A stretch of DNA of 64,000 nt from Sclerodactyla briareus (GCA_026419785.1 JAODTK010000189.1:62001-126000), one strand, 5' to 3'. Positions 1-14,500 are shown, numbered from the stretch's first letter. Translations and numbers: made by a program. The notes: a model not told the origin generated them from the letters alone.

Positions 1-179
1 AACTTTTCGTGTGATCATATTCTGGAATCCAAATGCATAGTACCATGATATCAGGACAAGTACAGCGCATAGATAGTACCTCATGGACATCGTCCTCAAG
101 GTAACAAACAAATAGACCTCCTCCAAAACAAGCTGGTTTGGAGGACAACTGAGGCTAATATATTAGCTGGAGAAACCCG

Positions 180-580
180 TATGCGCAGTCCAAACACGGG
201 AGTCATACGACTTTCCGTACGGAGTTACAGTCCTCTGAAGGTTTGTGGCATGTTGTAGGAGCAATGGTAGACGTATCCCATCATGCAAGCGCAATAGTGA
301 TAAAGTTTATACTTGCACAACCCTGCAAACATTCTGTTTTATATTGAAATGCACGAATAATTTCACTCCAAAAGACATTTAGTCTAGGGAGATGATTGGA
401 TGTAGTGGTGGTAGTGTAGAGTTACTTTGGTGACGAGAGAAAGGAACAACAGAACACTTGCTAAATGTTGACTTATGCAAAAAAATCTCTGCATAATGAC
501 CAAACGTTGAAGGCCATAACTCCACATAGGAACATCGTATTGAAATGGGTTTGACTATAGATACAGAGTCTTCAATTATC
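180..580 (+). repeat. dispersed repeat, copy 1
   Basis: Direct-orientation match to about 31980-32460. Shared landmarks are GACTTTCCGT, CCCTGCAAACATT, TGTTTT..TTGAAAT, ACTTTGGTGA, TGCTAAATGTT, and AACTCCACAT followed by GGAACAT. Diverged by many small indels. No coding potential recognised. Confidence 0.7.
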
Positions 581-1859
581 AATATAATGCTGTTTAATCC
601 AGCCGCAGTGTTGTTTAATGCCCGTCACAATTACATCGGATAACAAAACAAACGGATTGAGATTATCCACCAAATTTTACCAGTATGTGGTTTAGATTGC
701 CTATTACCAGAGTGGTACACGAGTGGCCGGTGGCGGACATCTGGGGAGGGGTGGGTGGGGGCTCAGAACAACCCCCTCAATGACCCAAGTGATCAATAAT
801 TTTTTACAACAAAAATGATTTTGTTTTCCAGTTAGTGAGAGGTTTTGAAGCTGTTGTCTAGCAAAAATTGCAGCAGCAATGTGTCTAGGGGCCATACTGT
901 ACTTATTTGCAAATGGGGAGGGTGAGGCTTTAAATTAGGGCGCACTTCCTTGGGTTCCGACCTCACACTCCCCCCCCCCCCCCCCCACTCCCAAGACAAT
1001 CTCTTGGTATGCGCCTGCAAGAGGAGTGTCCTCAGCCACCATACGGGCCCATCCAACAAATACAAAGAGAAACAGAACATTCCACCCACAGATCTTTAAG
1101 CGCAGCACAATCGTAAAACAGTGAGCGATTTATGCAGTCATGAAGCGCAAGAGTGATTTAGATAGGGGCGCGACTCAGTTTACCCGCCTATGGCAGCTGT
1201 TTGGTGCACATGCAGGCTGTGGAAAAACAAACCTCTCATACAGTTGGAGAAATTGTTACAGCTGAATTCTCATGTTCTCACAGAATGGAGCCTGGTTCCA
1301 TTCTCACTAAAATCCTGCCTGATGCAGAGCCTTCCCAATGATTCCATTGAGAGCGGTGATAATGAGTGTTGTTGCATCCCCATCAGATTTTGGTGATTTA
1401 GTAGCTACGAGTGGATGTAGGCTGTATTATAGAGAAGGGGATGGGAGTATTTTGTGCAAGTGTCCATTGGGAGATGTGGATGGCCAGCTGTAGGCTCAAC
1501 AGCCAATGATCTGAAGCCACAGTCATACACATTTCTGTATTCCTGGAGGTTCTCCCCGATTAAATGTCAAATCAATACCATGGATTACGGTATTGATTCA
1601 TCAGAAATATTATCGCAGAAGTTTGCAATCGGGCTTAAAAACTCGTGTAGGTAGCACGAGGTCCAATTTACAACCCAACAAGTTCAAATTGCGTAGCTGG
1701 GACCAACAAGTCCAGGGCTAAAGCAACAAACTAGTCAGGAAGGGATGGTTGATAAAAAAGGAAACAATGTATAATTATATATATATAGTTATATATGGTT
1801 GAAATAAATATCTTCAAACCACCTCTCAAGTTTTTAAATCTCCTTGTCCTCCCTTATTG

Positions 1860-2680
1860 CTCAACAAATCCAGCGCAGCTCCATTATGCTTACAACAGTT
1901 CATCTATGCGCGTCCTCTCAGCTACAGCAACCTTTGATAGGCTCCCGCAGCTAGTGGCAATGCAATTAGTACTGCAGAAAACCCTTGTTTCCCCCAAGGC
2001 TGCAGCAGCAAACCTCAGAATGCTCACGCCTGCAGCAGCCCCAGCTTCGCCAAAGTAGCTTCAGCTAGGCTGCAGCAACCTTGCTAGGAATACAACAGAG
2101 TGTGGCATGAAGTAACGCAGCAAAAGAAGAACTAAGCTGCAGCAGTGACCTCCGTAGGCTGCTGTTGAGTGCATTCAGTCCAGATGCTACAGTAGTTTCA
2201 GCTGGTTGTTTTTGACAGCAAACTTTGCTATGCGAAACAAGCCTGCCTAGTGGCATCAATTATACTAGAAAAGCTAGCTGTGGTCCCCAGAGGGTCTAAG
2301 CGGAGCAGTTCGCTATGCTTCTACATTAGCTAGGCTAAGCTACAACAAAACTTTGCATTAAATTACTGAAACTGCTACTGCAAAGATTCAGTAGCCTCAG
2401 GGTGTCTAAGCTAGAGCAGCCTCAGATATGCTACAGCCAGGCTGCAAGCGAACGTTGCATTGACCTGCAGCGAACCCTCTGCAAGGTGAGGCTGCATAGT
2501 AGCAATATTTGAGCTGCAACGGAACTTTTCTAAACTGCAGCAGCCCCTGCAAAGTAATGCTAGAGCATGGCAAACACTACTAAACCTACATAATGTCCAC
2601 TGCAAGGTGATGTGTATTGCTATGTCAAACCACAAGTGGTCCACCGCTAAGCTGAGATGACCCTAGCTAGCTATGCGACG
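1860..2680 (+). repeat. degenerate GCTGCAGCA-rich tandem array
   Basis: Irregularly spaced repeats of a motif like GCTGCAGCAACCTTTGCTA with strong divergence; many PstI-like CTGCAG cores. Short open frames here (for example 1795-2058) arise from the repeat and show no protein family. Confidence 0.55.
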
Positions 2681-4084
2681 CCAAACCATATTTCAAGGTA
2701 GTATTCCTCCTAAGAACCTAGTCTTGTATGCACTCCATGCCATTTTTTGGAAAAACAACACAGTCAAGACAGACACAGACAAACACAGGACACACCAGGG
2801 TTAGCGACACAAACATGAGTGTTATGTAATGTCATTGAGGTCAAGACGTTTTCCTTATGTAATTTGTGCTCAGGAGACCCCATGATGGGTACCAGGAGAC
2901 AGTCAGTAACATGAGAAAAAGGGAACAAATTGTAATACTTAAGAAAACGCATCATAAAGGATAGACCATGCATTCAATGCTTTGAGGCGGGGCATTATAG
3001 TACTTTACCCAAATTTGGGAATAATTGGACACCAACAATAAACCACGACTGAGGATAATATCACTGGGAATGCAAGTACAGCTTTGAAACATCAGCTGAC
3101 CATTGAGGCCAAGGTCAGTAAATAGACTGGACTTTGAATCTTTTAGTGTATTAATTAGCAGCTGTTAACACAGATTGAATTTCAATGGTTGCAGTGTAAC
3201 CTATAAGCACAATCAGCTACTGCAAAATTTGCCTTGTGTCCCGAAAATAAATGAACTATCCGACAAGACAAACCTGATAGAACCTCCAATATGGGTGTTT
3301 TATATGCACTTGTGCTAGCATAAACTAACTGTACATGCCATTGGTCCTTTACAGTGAAGCTGACTACAGTCAGAAACATTACAGACATAAGATAAAACAT
3401 TTAGCATGCACATTCTAAGTAATTTATTCACAATGTCAGACCCATTATGCATGATTGCTTGTGGGTAAGGGTTGGAAACCAACGTTTAACATTAGGCCTA
3501 ACATCAGCTGCTCGAGACGACAACCAACGCCTAATGTTCATGTGTGTGTGTCTCATGTAATATAAAACATAATAGCTAGTGATCAGATATGGTCCTCGTG
3601 TGACTAACATTCATTGAACTGAAGAATACGGGATGAAAATGAATGAAATAAAAGGGTACGGGCTGCCGGCCTCATCTACAGATAAAATGTAATTTATGGG
3701 ATCATCTTCGAATTGAACCTCGTGTATTTGCCGTTCAACTATTAGCCATTCCCACATATATATGCATTTTGGAGGTTCTGGACGCCGTGTTTGTGTAAGA
3801 ATCTGTCCTGTTCTCTATCTATCATCTCCCTCGATTTTAAAGTATTTAGTAGCACAGTAGCTAAACAACAAGAAACATTTTGATGCATTATCATTTTTTT
3901 TCCACGACAAGCGCTCAGAACAGTTACTGTTTGACACATTTTTTTTTTATCCTAGCTGTATGCAATGTTATCACATTCTTCCCTCAGATTTCAGTATGTT
4001 GTACATCCTCCCATAAAAAGCAGGGAACAATGAACAATGACCATGGATGACTGACAGATCACGATAGCAGATTCATATTTATCA

Positions 4085-4720
4085 TCATTCACACTGGCTG
4101 TAAATACTCCCTCTGATTGGCTGACCGTGCATTAACAGGCGTCAATGCACAGTGAGTGAAGGCACCATATGTTAATGCACGGTATATCGTCATGAGCGAT
4201 TAATTGGTTTATGAGCTTTTATTGTTGTGTGTGCGATCACATACTTATGCTTACAACATTACAATGGAACTGCTCCACGATTGGCTAATAGTGAGAAATC
4301 CATTGTGCATATGTCACGAATTGGACGTGATCCAGACCATGAGAGTGCATTTGAACGTTTGCATAGAACGTGCATGTTTCATCCACGCAAGAAGAGCGAG
4401 ATAACACTGTGTTTCACACGTGATTCACAGAGGGACACATATGGGTTGAGACATTTTTTTACTGTAAACATTAGCCACGGTTGTGAGAGCTATATTTCAG
4501 ATGGATTGGAGAGACACGCATATGTTGTTAATTTATTCGCGCATGTACAAGAAGTTCGCAATGTCATCGGGGGTTCCTACTTCACCACAATATGCAATAT
4601 TCAAACTAAATTTTGCGCTGTAGAGTTAATCAACGGCCGATGTTGCCACACAAATGAATGCACTCCTGGGGTTTTTTTAATTCTGCGCGCGGCCTGCACC
4701 CTTGTGCTTGGCTGTAAATT
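4085..4720 (+). mobile_element. dispersed element, copy 1 (non-autonomous)
   Basis: Begins at TACTCCCTCTGATTGGCTGA then CCGTGCATTAAC and matches, in inverse orientation, the block 20490-19736. Shared landmarks: GTTGTTAATTTATT..GCATGTACAAGA, CAATGTCATC..GGGTTCCTA, TTAATCAACGG. A 217-codon open frame across it (4227-4880) is not conserved in the other copy and looks fortuitous. It resembles a non-autonomous DNA element; termini are not firmly defined. Confidence 0.65.
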
Positions 4721-5517
4721 AACAACCCAGTCATTGCTATCCAATTGGTACAAACTTGCCGACCGTTCTCAGTTATTTATACAGACCTGTATCGATAATG
4801 TCCAGTGCCAGACCATTTCACAGATATATCTCTCGTGGAGGGGAAAAACAGGCAAGGCCCTCCTAGGAGTCCATGGATAGGCAGGTTGTTACGGCCCATT
4901 TTGGTTGCAGGTTCATGAGTAAACCATGATTGATCAGCGCATCCTTTTTGCTTAATGCGAAAAGCATGCTACATACAGCCTGTGAATATCGCCTGATTAA
5001 AACCGTCGCGTGACAGTACACTTCTAATTTAGATGCATATTGAACATTCATTCGTCCTATTGTGGGAGAATAAATGTATGCCCTACTTGGGTACAGTTGT
5101 TTTGCTAACTGTCTAAATCAATTTCTGCCAACAATTTGCCAGAAAGACCAAGAAAATTTTTCTCTTTTGTTCTATTGGGTTAGAGCAAACAAGTTCAAGT
5201 GCCTTGCTCAAGGGTGCAAGAAAGGAGCTGATCAGTCAGTCTCTATCAGCAGTCTGGAGATCTACTGACAGACCTAATCCAGTCGTTGTCATGTCAGGCA
5301 TGTTAGATACAAAACCAGAACATTTACTTCCTTCCGTCACCTCGTATGGACTATTTCCAGGGATCAGCATATCCATGGGGGCACTAAATCTCTGAGAGAG
5401 GTGAGCATCTCATGAGGACGATTACATAAATGATGACATTTAGCTTGACATTGCACATTAGGACCTGGAGTTTCAGCACTACGGTTCACATCAAAAGCAC
5501 TGGCGACCTTCAGCCGG

Positions 5518-5593
5518 TTAGCCGTTGTCTTCCTCACCCAGCCAACAATCTTCCCCTCCCAGCCTGGAAGAAATGGATCTCAATCTCCACAAC
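5518..5593 (-). CDS. DIXDC1: DIXDC1 last coding exon, end of DIX domain
   Basis: The frame with [11 protein letters not shown] matches the DIX C-terminus (family [16 protein letters not shown]). Acceptor TTCCCAG. Two one-base defects are visible. Upstream, VEIEIHF and PGWEGK are in different frames. Downstream, after GTG, the reading would be EEDNG then TAA (5518-5520) if one G were present; as written the frame runs on past that stop. The expected stop lies within a few residues of the vertebrate terminus. Confidence 0.9.
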
Positions 5594-8500
5594 CTGGGAA
5601 GAAAGAAATGAACCCGGTTTTCTCCACGATCAAGACATTGTAAGATTTGCATCCTTCATGTGGGTCATTTTGGTTCTGACAATGACACACCTTTGACTGA
5701 TCATATATGGGGTAATTGGCATGTGTCACTAGAGATGAAACCTGATTCCATTCATGTTCAGGAGCAGTGTGAGATCTTTTATGTGAGTCTGATAAGACCC
5801 ACATTTGACCGACCAGACCTGGGGTATTGGGCTTGTGTCATGCAGTGTGGAAAGTACACCATCCCTCGACTGACTAGACCTGGGGTATTGAGCGTGTGTC
5901 ATGCAGTGTGACGAGTACATCATCCCTCGACCGACCAGACCTGCAGTATTGGGCGTGTGTCATGCAGTGTGGCAACTGGCAAGTACACTATCCCTTGATG
6001 ACCAGACCTGGGGTATGAGCGTGTGTCATACAGTGTCAAGTGCACTATCCCTTGACTGACCAGACCGGGGTATTGAGCGTGTGTGTCATACAGTGTCAAG
6101 TGCACGATCCCTTGACTGACCAGACTGGGGTATTGAGCGTGTGTCATACAGTGTCAAGTGCACTATTCCTTGACTGACCAGACCTGGGGTATTCAGCGTG
6201 TGTCATACAGTGTCAAGTGCACTATCCCTTGACTGACCAGACCTGGGGTATTGAGCGTGTGTCATACAGTGTCAAGTGCACTATCCCTTGACTGACCAGA
6301 CCTGGGGTATTGAGCGTGTGTCATACAGTGTCAAGTGAACTCTCCTTTGACTGACCAGACTGGGGTATTGAGCATGTGTCATACAGTGGGTCAGTGCACT
6401 ATCCCTTGACTGACCAGACCTGGGGTATTGAGCGTGTGTGTCATACAGTGTCAAGTGCACTATTCCTTGACTGACCAGACCTGGGGTATTCAGCGTGTGT
6501 CTACAGTGTCAAGTGCACTATCCCTTGACTGACCAGACCTGGGGTATTGAGCGTGTGTCATACAGTGTCAAGTGCACTATCCCTTGACTGACCAGACCTG
6601 GGGTATTGAGCGTGTGTCATACAGTGTCAAGTGAACTCTCCTTTGACTGACCAGACCTGGGGTATTGAGCTTGTGTCATACAGTAGTGAGTGCACTATCC
6701 CTGACTGACCAGACCTGGGGTATTGAGCGTGTGTCATGCAGTAGTGAGTGCACTATCCCTTGACTGACCAGACCTGGGGTATTGAGCGTGTGTCATACAG
6801 TGTCAAGTGCACTATCCCTTGACTGACAGACCTGGGGTATTGAGCGTGTGTCATGCAGTGTCAAGTGCACTATCCCTTGACCGACCAGACTGGGGTATTG
6901 AGCGTGTGTCATGCAGTAGTGAGTGCACTATCCCTTGACCGACCAGACCTGGGGTATTGAGCGTGTGTCATGCAGTAATGAGTGCACTATCCCTTGACTG
7001 ACCAACCTGGGGTATTGGACGTGTGTCATGCAGTAATGAGTGCACTATCCCTCCACTGGAGATGAACCTTGATCTCACCATGTATAGCTCAAAACTACAA
7101 GTGCCAAACATGTCTCCTTTTTTGTGTTCCTCACATTAAACAGGCTAAATCAAGTCACAACTCCCGGTGAGTGATGGACGATTCTGTTCGCATGACAGTA
7201 CAGCTCCAAAAGTCTCACACAAAACGGTTGTGTCATGATTTTGTAATACCATATCACAGTTTCTATATACTGTATGGATGTTGAATTACCAATGAGAGAG
7301 TTTTCTGTCGTGACGTCATGCAGCTACCGACATGTTGCTTGTAGCCACTCTCTGTTTTGGGAGAGCGCTCCGCCACCGCTGGCAAAAATGTACAGCATCT
7401 AGTTACCCCTTCCCTAAAGATGAAACCTACCTCTGTTTACTCGCCCCAGCCCCCCGCACAAAATTCTTGAGTAGCATGGCCATTTATTAGCACGACGGTC
7501 ACAGGCTGCTATCAGAAGCATGTAAGATTTGCATGCTCCACATACAAGGACGACTGCAGCAGTAATTCAACAAAATTGTCAGCTTTAGGGGCTCACCTCT
7601 TCCCTCTTACTTGACGGTCCAAACTCTGGTCCAGGCTTGAAGTGGTACCGATAGTCGCCCTCCTTGTCAAATATGCTCTTGAAATCCTTTAACGTGACCT
7701 CTCCCAGCCTGTGTGGGATAGGACAGTAGGTGAAGAGTATTGCAATCAATTTATTTAGATTGTATCTGTTTCTTCAGAGTGATCTTGGGGGCCCCTTATG
7801 GGAAACCAGTAGGACTTTTGTCTGTATGGAATACTGAGCAGTTTTACGAGGATATGAGGCTGAAGTTATGGGCCATACAACATCCCCTCGTGAGTTATAC
7901 ACCTTCAAACATCAATTTCAGTGTTTCTCAAGAATCAATTTCTATGTATATTGTGCAATATATATATGTGAACATAACATACTTGCACAACAAAAAAAAG
8001 GATCTCACAGTAGTAAAATCCAGCAAAAAATTTTCTGTTTTTCTTTAAAATCCGGATGTTGATCTCTCATTGAAGAGTTGATCCGTTTCCAGCAAGATTC
8101 ACTATGATGAGTGGAAATGTTGTGCCATGCATTCCCATGAGGAGGAACATGTGAGCACATCAGCAAAATATGAGAAACAATAGGATACATAAGGAATGAC
8201 CAAGTTGTTTGGCACATACACTATAACTTATTGCACAATATTAACTTTTGTGATATTGTGTAACATGCATGGCAGTATAATAACTTTGCAACGTAATGTT
8301 GTATTGAATGTTGGGTTTGACTAATTCTGCCTTCCAGTGTATTATAGACCCTGGTCACATGACTTGCAGAAGAACCTCCAACACCGAGCTGGCAATGGCA
8401 ATTTTGGCAAACAAGTATAACAGGGTTCGCAGTTTCTGCCGAATCAATTTCTATGACTTCCAGCACCGAATGAAGAAATTCCATGACCAATTACTTGATG

Positions 8501-11500
8501 TCCACATGGGAAAAAAAAAAGCAAATATATCAGCAAAGGAAGGGCAAGCGGCATCAACAGTGTTTTAACAGCCAAAGCAACAGAACAATGCCACTTTGGG
8601 GGAAATTCATTACTCTGCAATTTATCAATTTTCCTGATTGCAGGAAAAAAGAAACCATGAAGGATTAGTGTAGGCCCAATGACAACATTCTACAGTGGTT
8701 TTCAGTGTGAAATGATGAAGAACCATTTGTTGTCCATCTCTTGATTGTTGTTACTGATGTGCTTCTGCCCAATATGCTATTTCTCCCAGTTTGTCCCACG
8801 TTCCCGAAAGGAATGGTTCTTCAGAAAGAAAAAGTAACTTGATGGTGAGACATGAGAAATATATGGAAATCATAGCCTCGGTACCAGAATATACCCACCT
8901 CTTAGGTATTGAGGTCATAAAAACGGTTGTCACGGTTTCTCAGTGAAGTAGAAGCACCTTTGTGTGGGCGAGGTGGCGTCGTTACCGCTAGCAGATTCTG
9001 AGGAGTCATGCGGGAGAAACAGAGATCATGGAAGACAGTGGTCAGTTGTGCAATGGATTCTCTTCAATTTGAAACTCACACAGTGGAAAAAGGATCAGTC
9101 AGAACCTGCCCCCCTCCCCTCCCATGAATTTAGTATGTTCATGTAAGTATGCTGCCTTACACATGATTTGTTCATGACAGTTGACAAAAGTGTGTTCTGC
9201 ACTGGGACTTTTAATAAACCAATGAACAAAAAAGGAGCGAAATACAGAAAGGCAAGCTGATTAGGCACTGTCTAAGATCAGGCAAGGTGGTTGTGCCATC
9301 ACCAGGAGGATCAATCAAAAGCGGAGGTTGCAAAAAGAGACAAAACTCTGCAGCTAAAAAGCACCTGAGGGGTCCTCCCTCCTAAATTAATACTATCATA
9401 TAAATCAGTCTGCCATCTAAATTACACTGTTCTCTGGCAATCCTGGAGAATAGAAATGCCAAGTTAACTCTGTCCACCAGCGAATCAACATATCCAAAGC
9501 CAGCAAGAGGCAAACCTAGATACCGCACTACCCTGTCAGCTGGTGAACTCATCACTGAGCAACAGGACGAGAAATGCCTTTTTGGCGGTACTTAATGTGG
9601 GAGTGGGAGTTATCACATGCAAGATGCCTACCAGTACAGCCTCTTGTCATCGTGCTGAGCACAAGCGAGAAGGGGACAGGTCATTTCAAAGTCCTTGAGG
9701 CATGACCAATCTCTGAACTCCCAGCACTACCAACTGCGCTAACCTGTATGCTGCCATATCGATATACGTACAGGGACAGACCGCGAACATCTGCAAAGCA
9801 CTATATGAGGCCACTACATCCAGTTTTTGTGAGATCTCATCCAAAGATAAAGGCAGACTTTTGACAGAGGACTCATCCCCAATCACAGAGCTAGCATTAC
9901 AAGCCTTGATGCTTGCCTTGAATAAATCTGGTCATTATCAGGTTGGAGGTAAGAATTTTCTGCTTCTAAATGTCAAATTCTGCTTCATTCTGCTTCCTTC
10001 AAGGTTTGTACATTGGTTCTTTACAGAGGGGAAAATGCTATTTCCTGCTTTTTGAAAGTATAGAGCGGAAATTTGGTGACACTATATTGGGTACAGGGCA
10101 AACATAGAGAAAAGAGAGATTACTGGAGGTGGAGTTGGTGTTTGTCCCTCTTCTATTGTCTACCCCGGGAGAGGCATTGAAATTTCTCAGTGAATTCTCA
10201 GGAGCTCTAAGCTAAAAGATAGCGGAAAACAATGAGGATGATGTAGTCCGATCATTACATATGATAAAGCAAAAACCTTTCAGAGAAAGGCTGAGTGGCA
10301 CTGCACATGGTGCATAAGTCCCAGTGATAGCTTTAATTGAATGCACATAGGTTAAAACTTATCTCCACAGGGTTAGCACATGGCTTCGGCTTGGGAGCCT
10401 CCTAAAATATGCCTACCTGTGTTCACCCTGAGTATTGTTAAATATATTCGTTCAATTCGGTCACCTTAGAGAAAAACAGAAAATCCAGCGGAAAATTAAC
10501 ATGTGTAGCATTCTGAATGGATAATTGTGCAAATCCACCTCTCCATCGCATGGGAGGGAATGGGTCTTGTCAAAATTGCCTGACAGCAACAATTACTACT
10601 GTAGGACAAGACCTTGTGGTCTTCAGGGTGCCTCGTTGTTGTTATGGTGATGTCAAGGTGGCCACCCTCAGGAAGATTAGGCTGGAACAACAACAGAACA
10701 AAACACAACAATTTCAAGTGTCGACTAAATCGATATGCGCAAATTGTACCCTAATGAAGTGCTAATACCAAATAGAACTACTACAATCATGAGAAAGGGT
10801 GATATTTTCGAGGAGCGGTACGGTGAAATTATAAAACAGCCGCCTTCCTAATGCTGCAAGCATATTCTCCCACCAAACCTTTGTTGTATCATCATTATTC
10901 AAACTAAACCTTACCTCATGAACTCAGTCTCATTATTTCGTTGTGTCAATGCCTTCATGGTCTTGTTGTTTTTGCACTCAGTTCACTCCCACCAAACCTG
11001 ATCATTTCAATGCTATTGCTCCCCTGTGATCTCGAAACCTCATTTCACCTCATGTCTGTCTGTATTCGCCGTGTCAGCGCCTCTCGCTGTCTCTGTGGTT
11101 GCATCAGTACCTTCCTTAAACCTTACGTACATTCATTATTTCAATGCTTTTTGCTTCCTGTGATCTAACCTCACTAACTCATGTCCTCATTATTTGCTTC
11201 TGACAAGCGCCTCTCGCTGTCTCTGTGGCTGCATACAGTAACATTCCATTACACCTTACCAATATGATTTTCAAATGCTATTGGCTCTCCCCTGTGATCT
11301 AAACCTCATGGCCTCATTATTTGCTTCTGCTGACAGCACCCCTCTCTGCTGTCTCTGTTGTTGCATACAGTACCTTCCATTAACCTTACCATCATTATTT
11401 CAATGCTATGCTCCCCTGTGAAGCTCTAACCTCATGTCACCTCATGTCTCGTTTTCGCTGTGTCAATGCCTCTCACTGTCTTTGTTGTTTTGTTGCTCAT

Positions 11501-14500
11501 AGTAACCCTCCGAACCTCACTGATCCTTCAATGCCCCATCGTTTTTCCCGTGATCCTGCCTCATGTTACCTCATGTTTCGTATTTAAGGGATAAACGCAA
11601 CTGGGAGACTTTTTACACTGGTGAATAAACAGTCGGACTCTGATTTAGGAAGGTCAAATAACGGACGAGCGCAGCCGAGTTCGTTATTAAGGCTTAATTC
11701 AGAGTTGAGACTGTTTATGACCAGTAAAAAAAGTCGACCTGCTGTAATTTATTCCTATTCTACAACCCGCAAATCGAGAATTATCCAAACGCTTAGAGAT
11801 ATCTATATCTTCACATCTAACTTGTTAACTCTAAACAGTACATAAGCAGCTAGGGTAACTTTTGGGTTAGTTCAATCGAATTAAATTGCATTGCGTACCA
11901 TAAACAACAAAGATTGGCAGGCGGCTGTTCGTACTACTTCGCCGGAGATGCAATACCAAACCACGCTGCCGAACCGGAGGGTTCTGCCGCTGTGAACAAC
12001 ATGGGCGTTCTCCATGCAAAGAGCGACGCCTCGTTTCGCTCGTTTGTATTGCGTTGAGGCATCCGGCCCTCTGAAGAGCGCGTTTCTAAAGCCGGATCTG
12101 CGCGTTTAAACATGAACTCCAAGCTCACGCAACCTTACCTTCGCGTTTAAAAAGTACTGCGCTTACTTAACGCAGCAAATCGATCATTATTTCGATTGTT
12201 GCGTCACTCTGAACAGCTTGACGGTTATTGCAAAAAGAATAGTCCCTACGTGATTGGATTAGCCAATCAAATCCTTCATGTTGCATACCGGATGGCTTTG
12301 GGGTTGTAGAAAATTGTTGTGTTCAGTGCCTCCCAGCTTGATCATACCACTGATTTCTTATCTCACATTTCTTCGTCAGCTGTACATGCCTCCCCCAGGT
12401 ACACAGAATAAGGCAATGCCTTTTACACAGTACCTTAAAGGCCAGTAGTCATGTAAATATGACTTGACTAGTGGTACTTTCTATCTATTACATTATAGGA
12501 GCTAAACCTCCATACCAATTTCAGCCAATCAGAGTTACTTTTGGAAACCCTTCAAGAAACGATAACAGACTATTTTTGGGATCTGGAAAAGAAGAGAACA
12601 TAACATAAGCATCTCATTCCTTCTCTAATTGAGAACCTATCCTTATTTTCATTTTCAGGCCTCAAAAACCAACATTTACTGTGTAGAGTCCCCCCCACCT
12701 TTTAAAAATGGGCGGGCCTTTGCAGATCGTTCCCCTCCCTAATGTCAATGAATTCCTCAAATTCCTTGAAAGTAAATTTAAATAACTCAACAATGCAACA
12801 TCCTGGCACCAAAATCGGGGTGTAGGTGTTTTGACTTGTCCTCTTCTCACCTGTGTTAGTTTGAAGGAAATCTGTTAACATGACCATTGGCCATTTGAGT
12901 ATGGGTGAGGGGATCATTGTTGACTTCCCTGTAACCTTACCTCATGTAACCTCATGTCTTGTATTTGCTGTGTCAATGCCTCCAGCTGATCTTGCTGCTG
13001 CTGCAGTAAGTCATCCTTCTGCCTCAACTGCCAGGTCGTCTCAGAACTCTTGTGTTCGGTTTCCTCCAACTGCTCTTCAGTTTCATTCTTCAAAGACATA
13101 CCAAAATGACATGAGAATACTATAAAGTGAGTATTGGAGGCCAACAAAAGTGGCACATGGCTGAATTGGTACCCATCCATGGAAAGACAGACTGCAATTC
13201 ACCTGCAACAGCCTCCTATTTTGCTGCAAACCCAATTGTGGATAATAGTCTAAAACAAGTATGGGCAACCTTTAGCAGTACGGGAGCCAGATGTGCACTT
13301 CCCCCTCCTAGTGAGCCAGATAACTGCGACATGGAAAATATTCCTGCAAAGCTGGTGTGTCTGTGATGTATACTACCAAGGCATACAGAGCATAGCACTC
13401 AATACTCAATCTTAGAAATTTATTATGGTAACAAACTGTGAAGCCTTATTTTGTAGGTTGTCAGTTGTTCATTATGAGCAGCTACTGCTAAACTTGGTCT
13501 ATTCTGTGGCGTGAAGATTTGCAAGCAAGAGTTCCAGCCAAGATAGCTGTTAGAGGGGTGGGTATCTCGTATTCTCACCAAGCAGTCCGGGGGGCCAGGA
13601 TAGTTGGCCCCGGAGGGCGCAAATAGTTGGCCCTGGGGCCCAAATAGTTGGCCTCATGGGCCGAATTCAACCTGTGGGGCACAGGTCACCATCCTGGCCA
13701 ACCTTTCTGCAGTAGGCCTAAGATGCATACAGTAAACAATCCCTTTTGCACATCTGACATGGAACAATCAGCACAGCTCTGTATGCTCATTTCCTCTCCC
13801 CCTGCCTGCACAATGCGATGAACATGGCTCTGTTTTAGCTGCTGAGATGAGCATGACTCTTTTTTATTTAATCTGCGATTGAGATTTTCTTTCGACTCCC
13901 TTGAGTGTTCTATGAGAGTACCGTAGAGCACCTTTCTGCTATCTTTACAGACTTACACATTCTGCCTCAAGGTTTTGTGTGGTGAAGCCCATCCTCAGTA
14001 TTTCAGCCTTCATCTGTAGCAGAGCATTGTCCTGCTCTGTGAGCCTCGACTGGAGACCGGCCTGCAAGAGAGAGATTCTTGGGTGGTTTCATGTTCTTTG
14101 GGCACCACAGAGCATTTTTAGTGCACAATAGACAATTCAACATCACTAACTCTGATATATTCTTGCGGTATGTTAAGAAAATTCAATTATTCAGTCATAT
14201 CATGTACAACATCTACTGCAGGATTGATTGAATGGAAGATGACAGTTGTCTCGACAGTGTATTTCAGGAATCGGATTCAGAGAAAGGTCAGTAAACATCA
14301 CAATTGAAGCAACTGGATTGAAAAATCCATTTTCATTGGCATTTCTCTTTTATTCTTTATCATCGAATTAGATCAGCCGCCCGGTTCCTCCAATCCTGCT
14401 GACTTTGAAAGCAAACATTCCAAGTTCAAATTCCAGCAGCAACGGACCTTTCTCCCTAGGTGGCTGCAATTTCAGTTACGATCTCATTGTCTCCATGCTA

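Larger units (their letters stand above)
1..5517. other. 3' flank of DIXDC1, no supported gene
   Basis: Probably holds the 3' UTR and beyond. I see no recognisable coding exon. Contents: a repeat shared with 31980-32460 (about 180-580), a poly-C tract near 971, a CTGCAGCAG-rich degenerate array (1860-2680) and one copy of a dispersed element (4085-4720). No clear polyadenylation signal could be tied to the gene. Confidence 0.6.

Noticed and set aside
4227..4880. 217-codon plus-strand open frame
   Set aside because: It overlaps a dispersed element whose other copy does not keep the frame. Composition is not protein-like and no family is recognisable.
5800..7050. Regular repeats resembling a CRISPR array
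   Set aside because: The whole 59-bp unit repeats without unique spacers and lies in an animal intron; it is a minisatellite.
9290..9640. Coding-like plus-strand stretch ([20 protein letters not shown])
   Set aside because: Short open frame inside a DIXDC1 intron, with no family match and no clear boundaries; may be a transposon relic but cannot be supported.
10124..10211. Possible DIXDC1 exon (minus frame with [12 protein letters not shown])
   Set aside because: Slight resemblance to the vertebrate SLRNSFSG segment, but the stretch at 9818-9927 fits that region better in length and pattern, and the donor here is poor.
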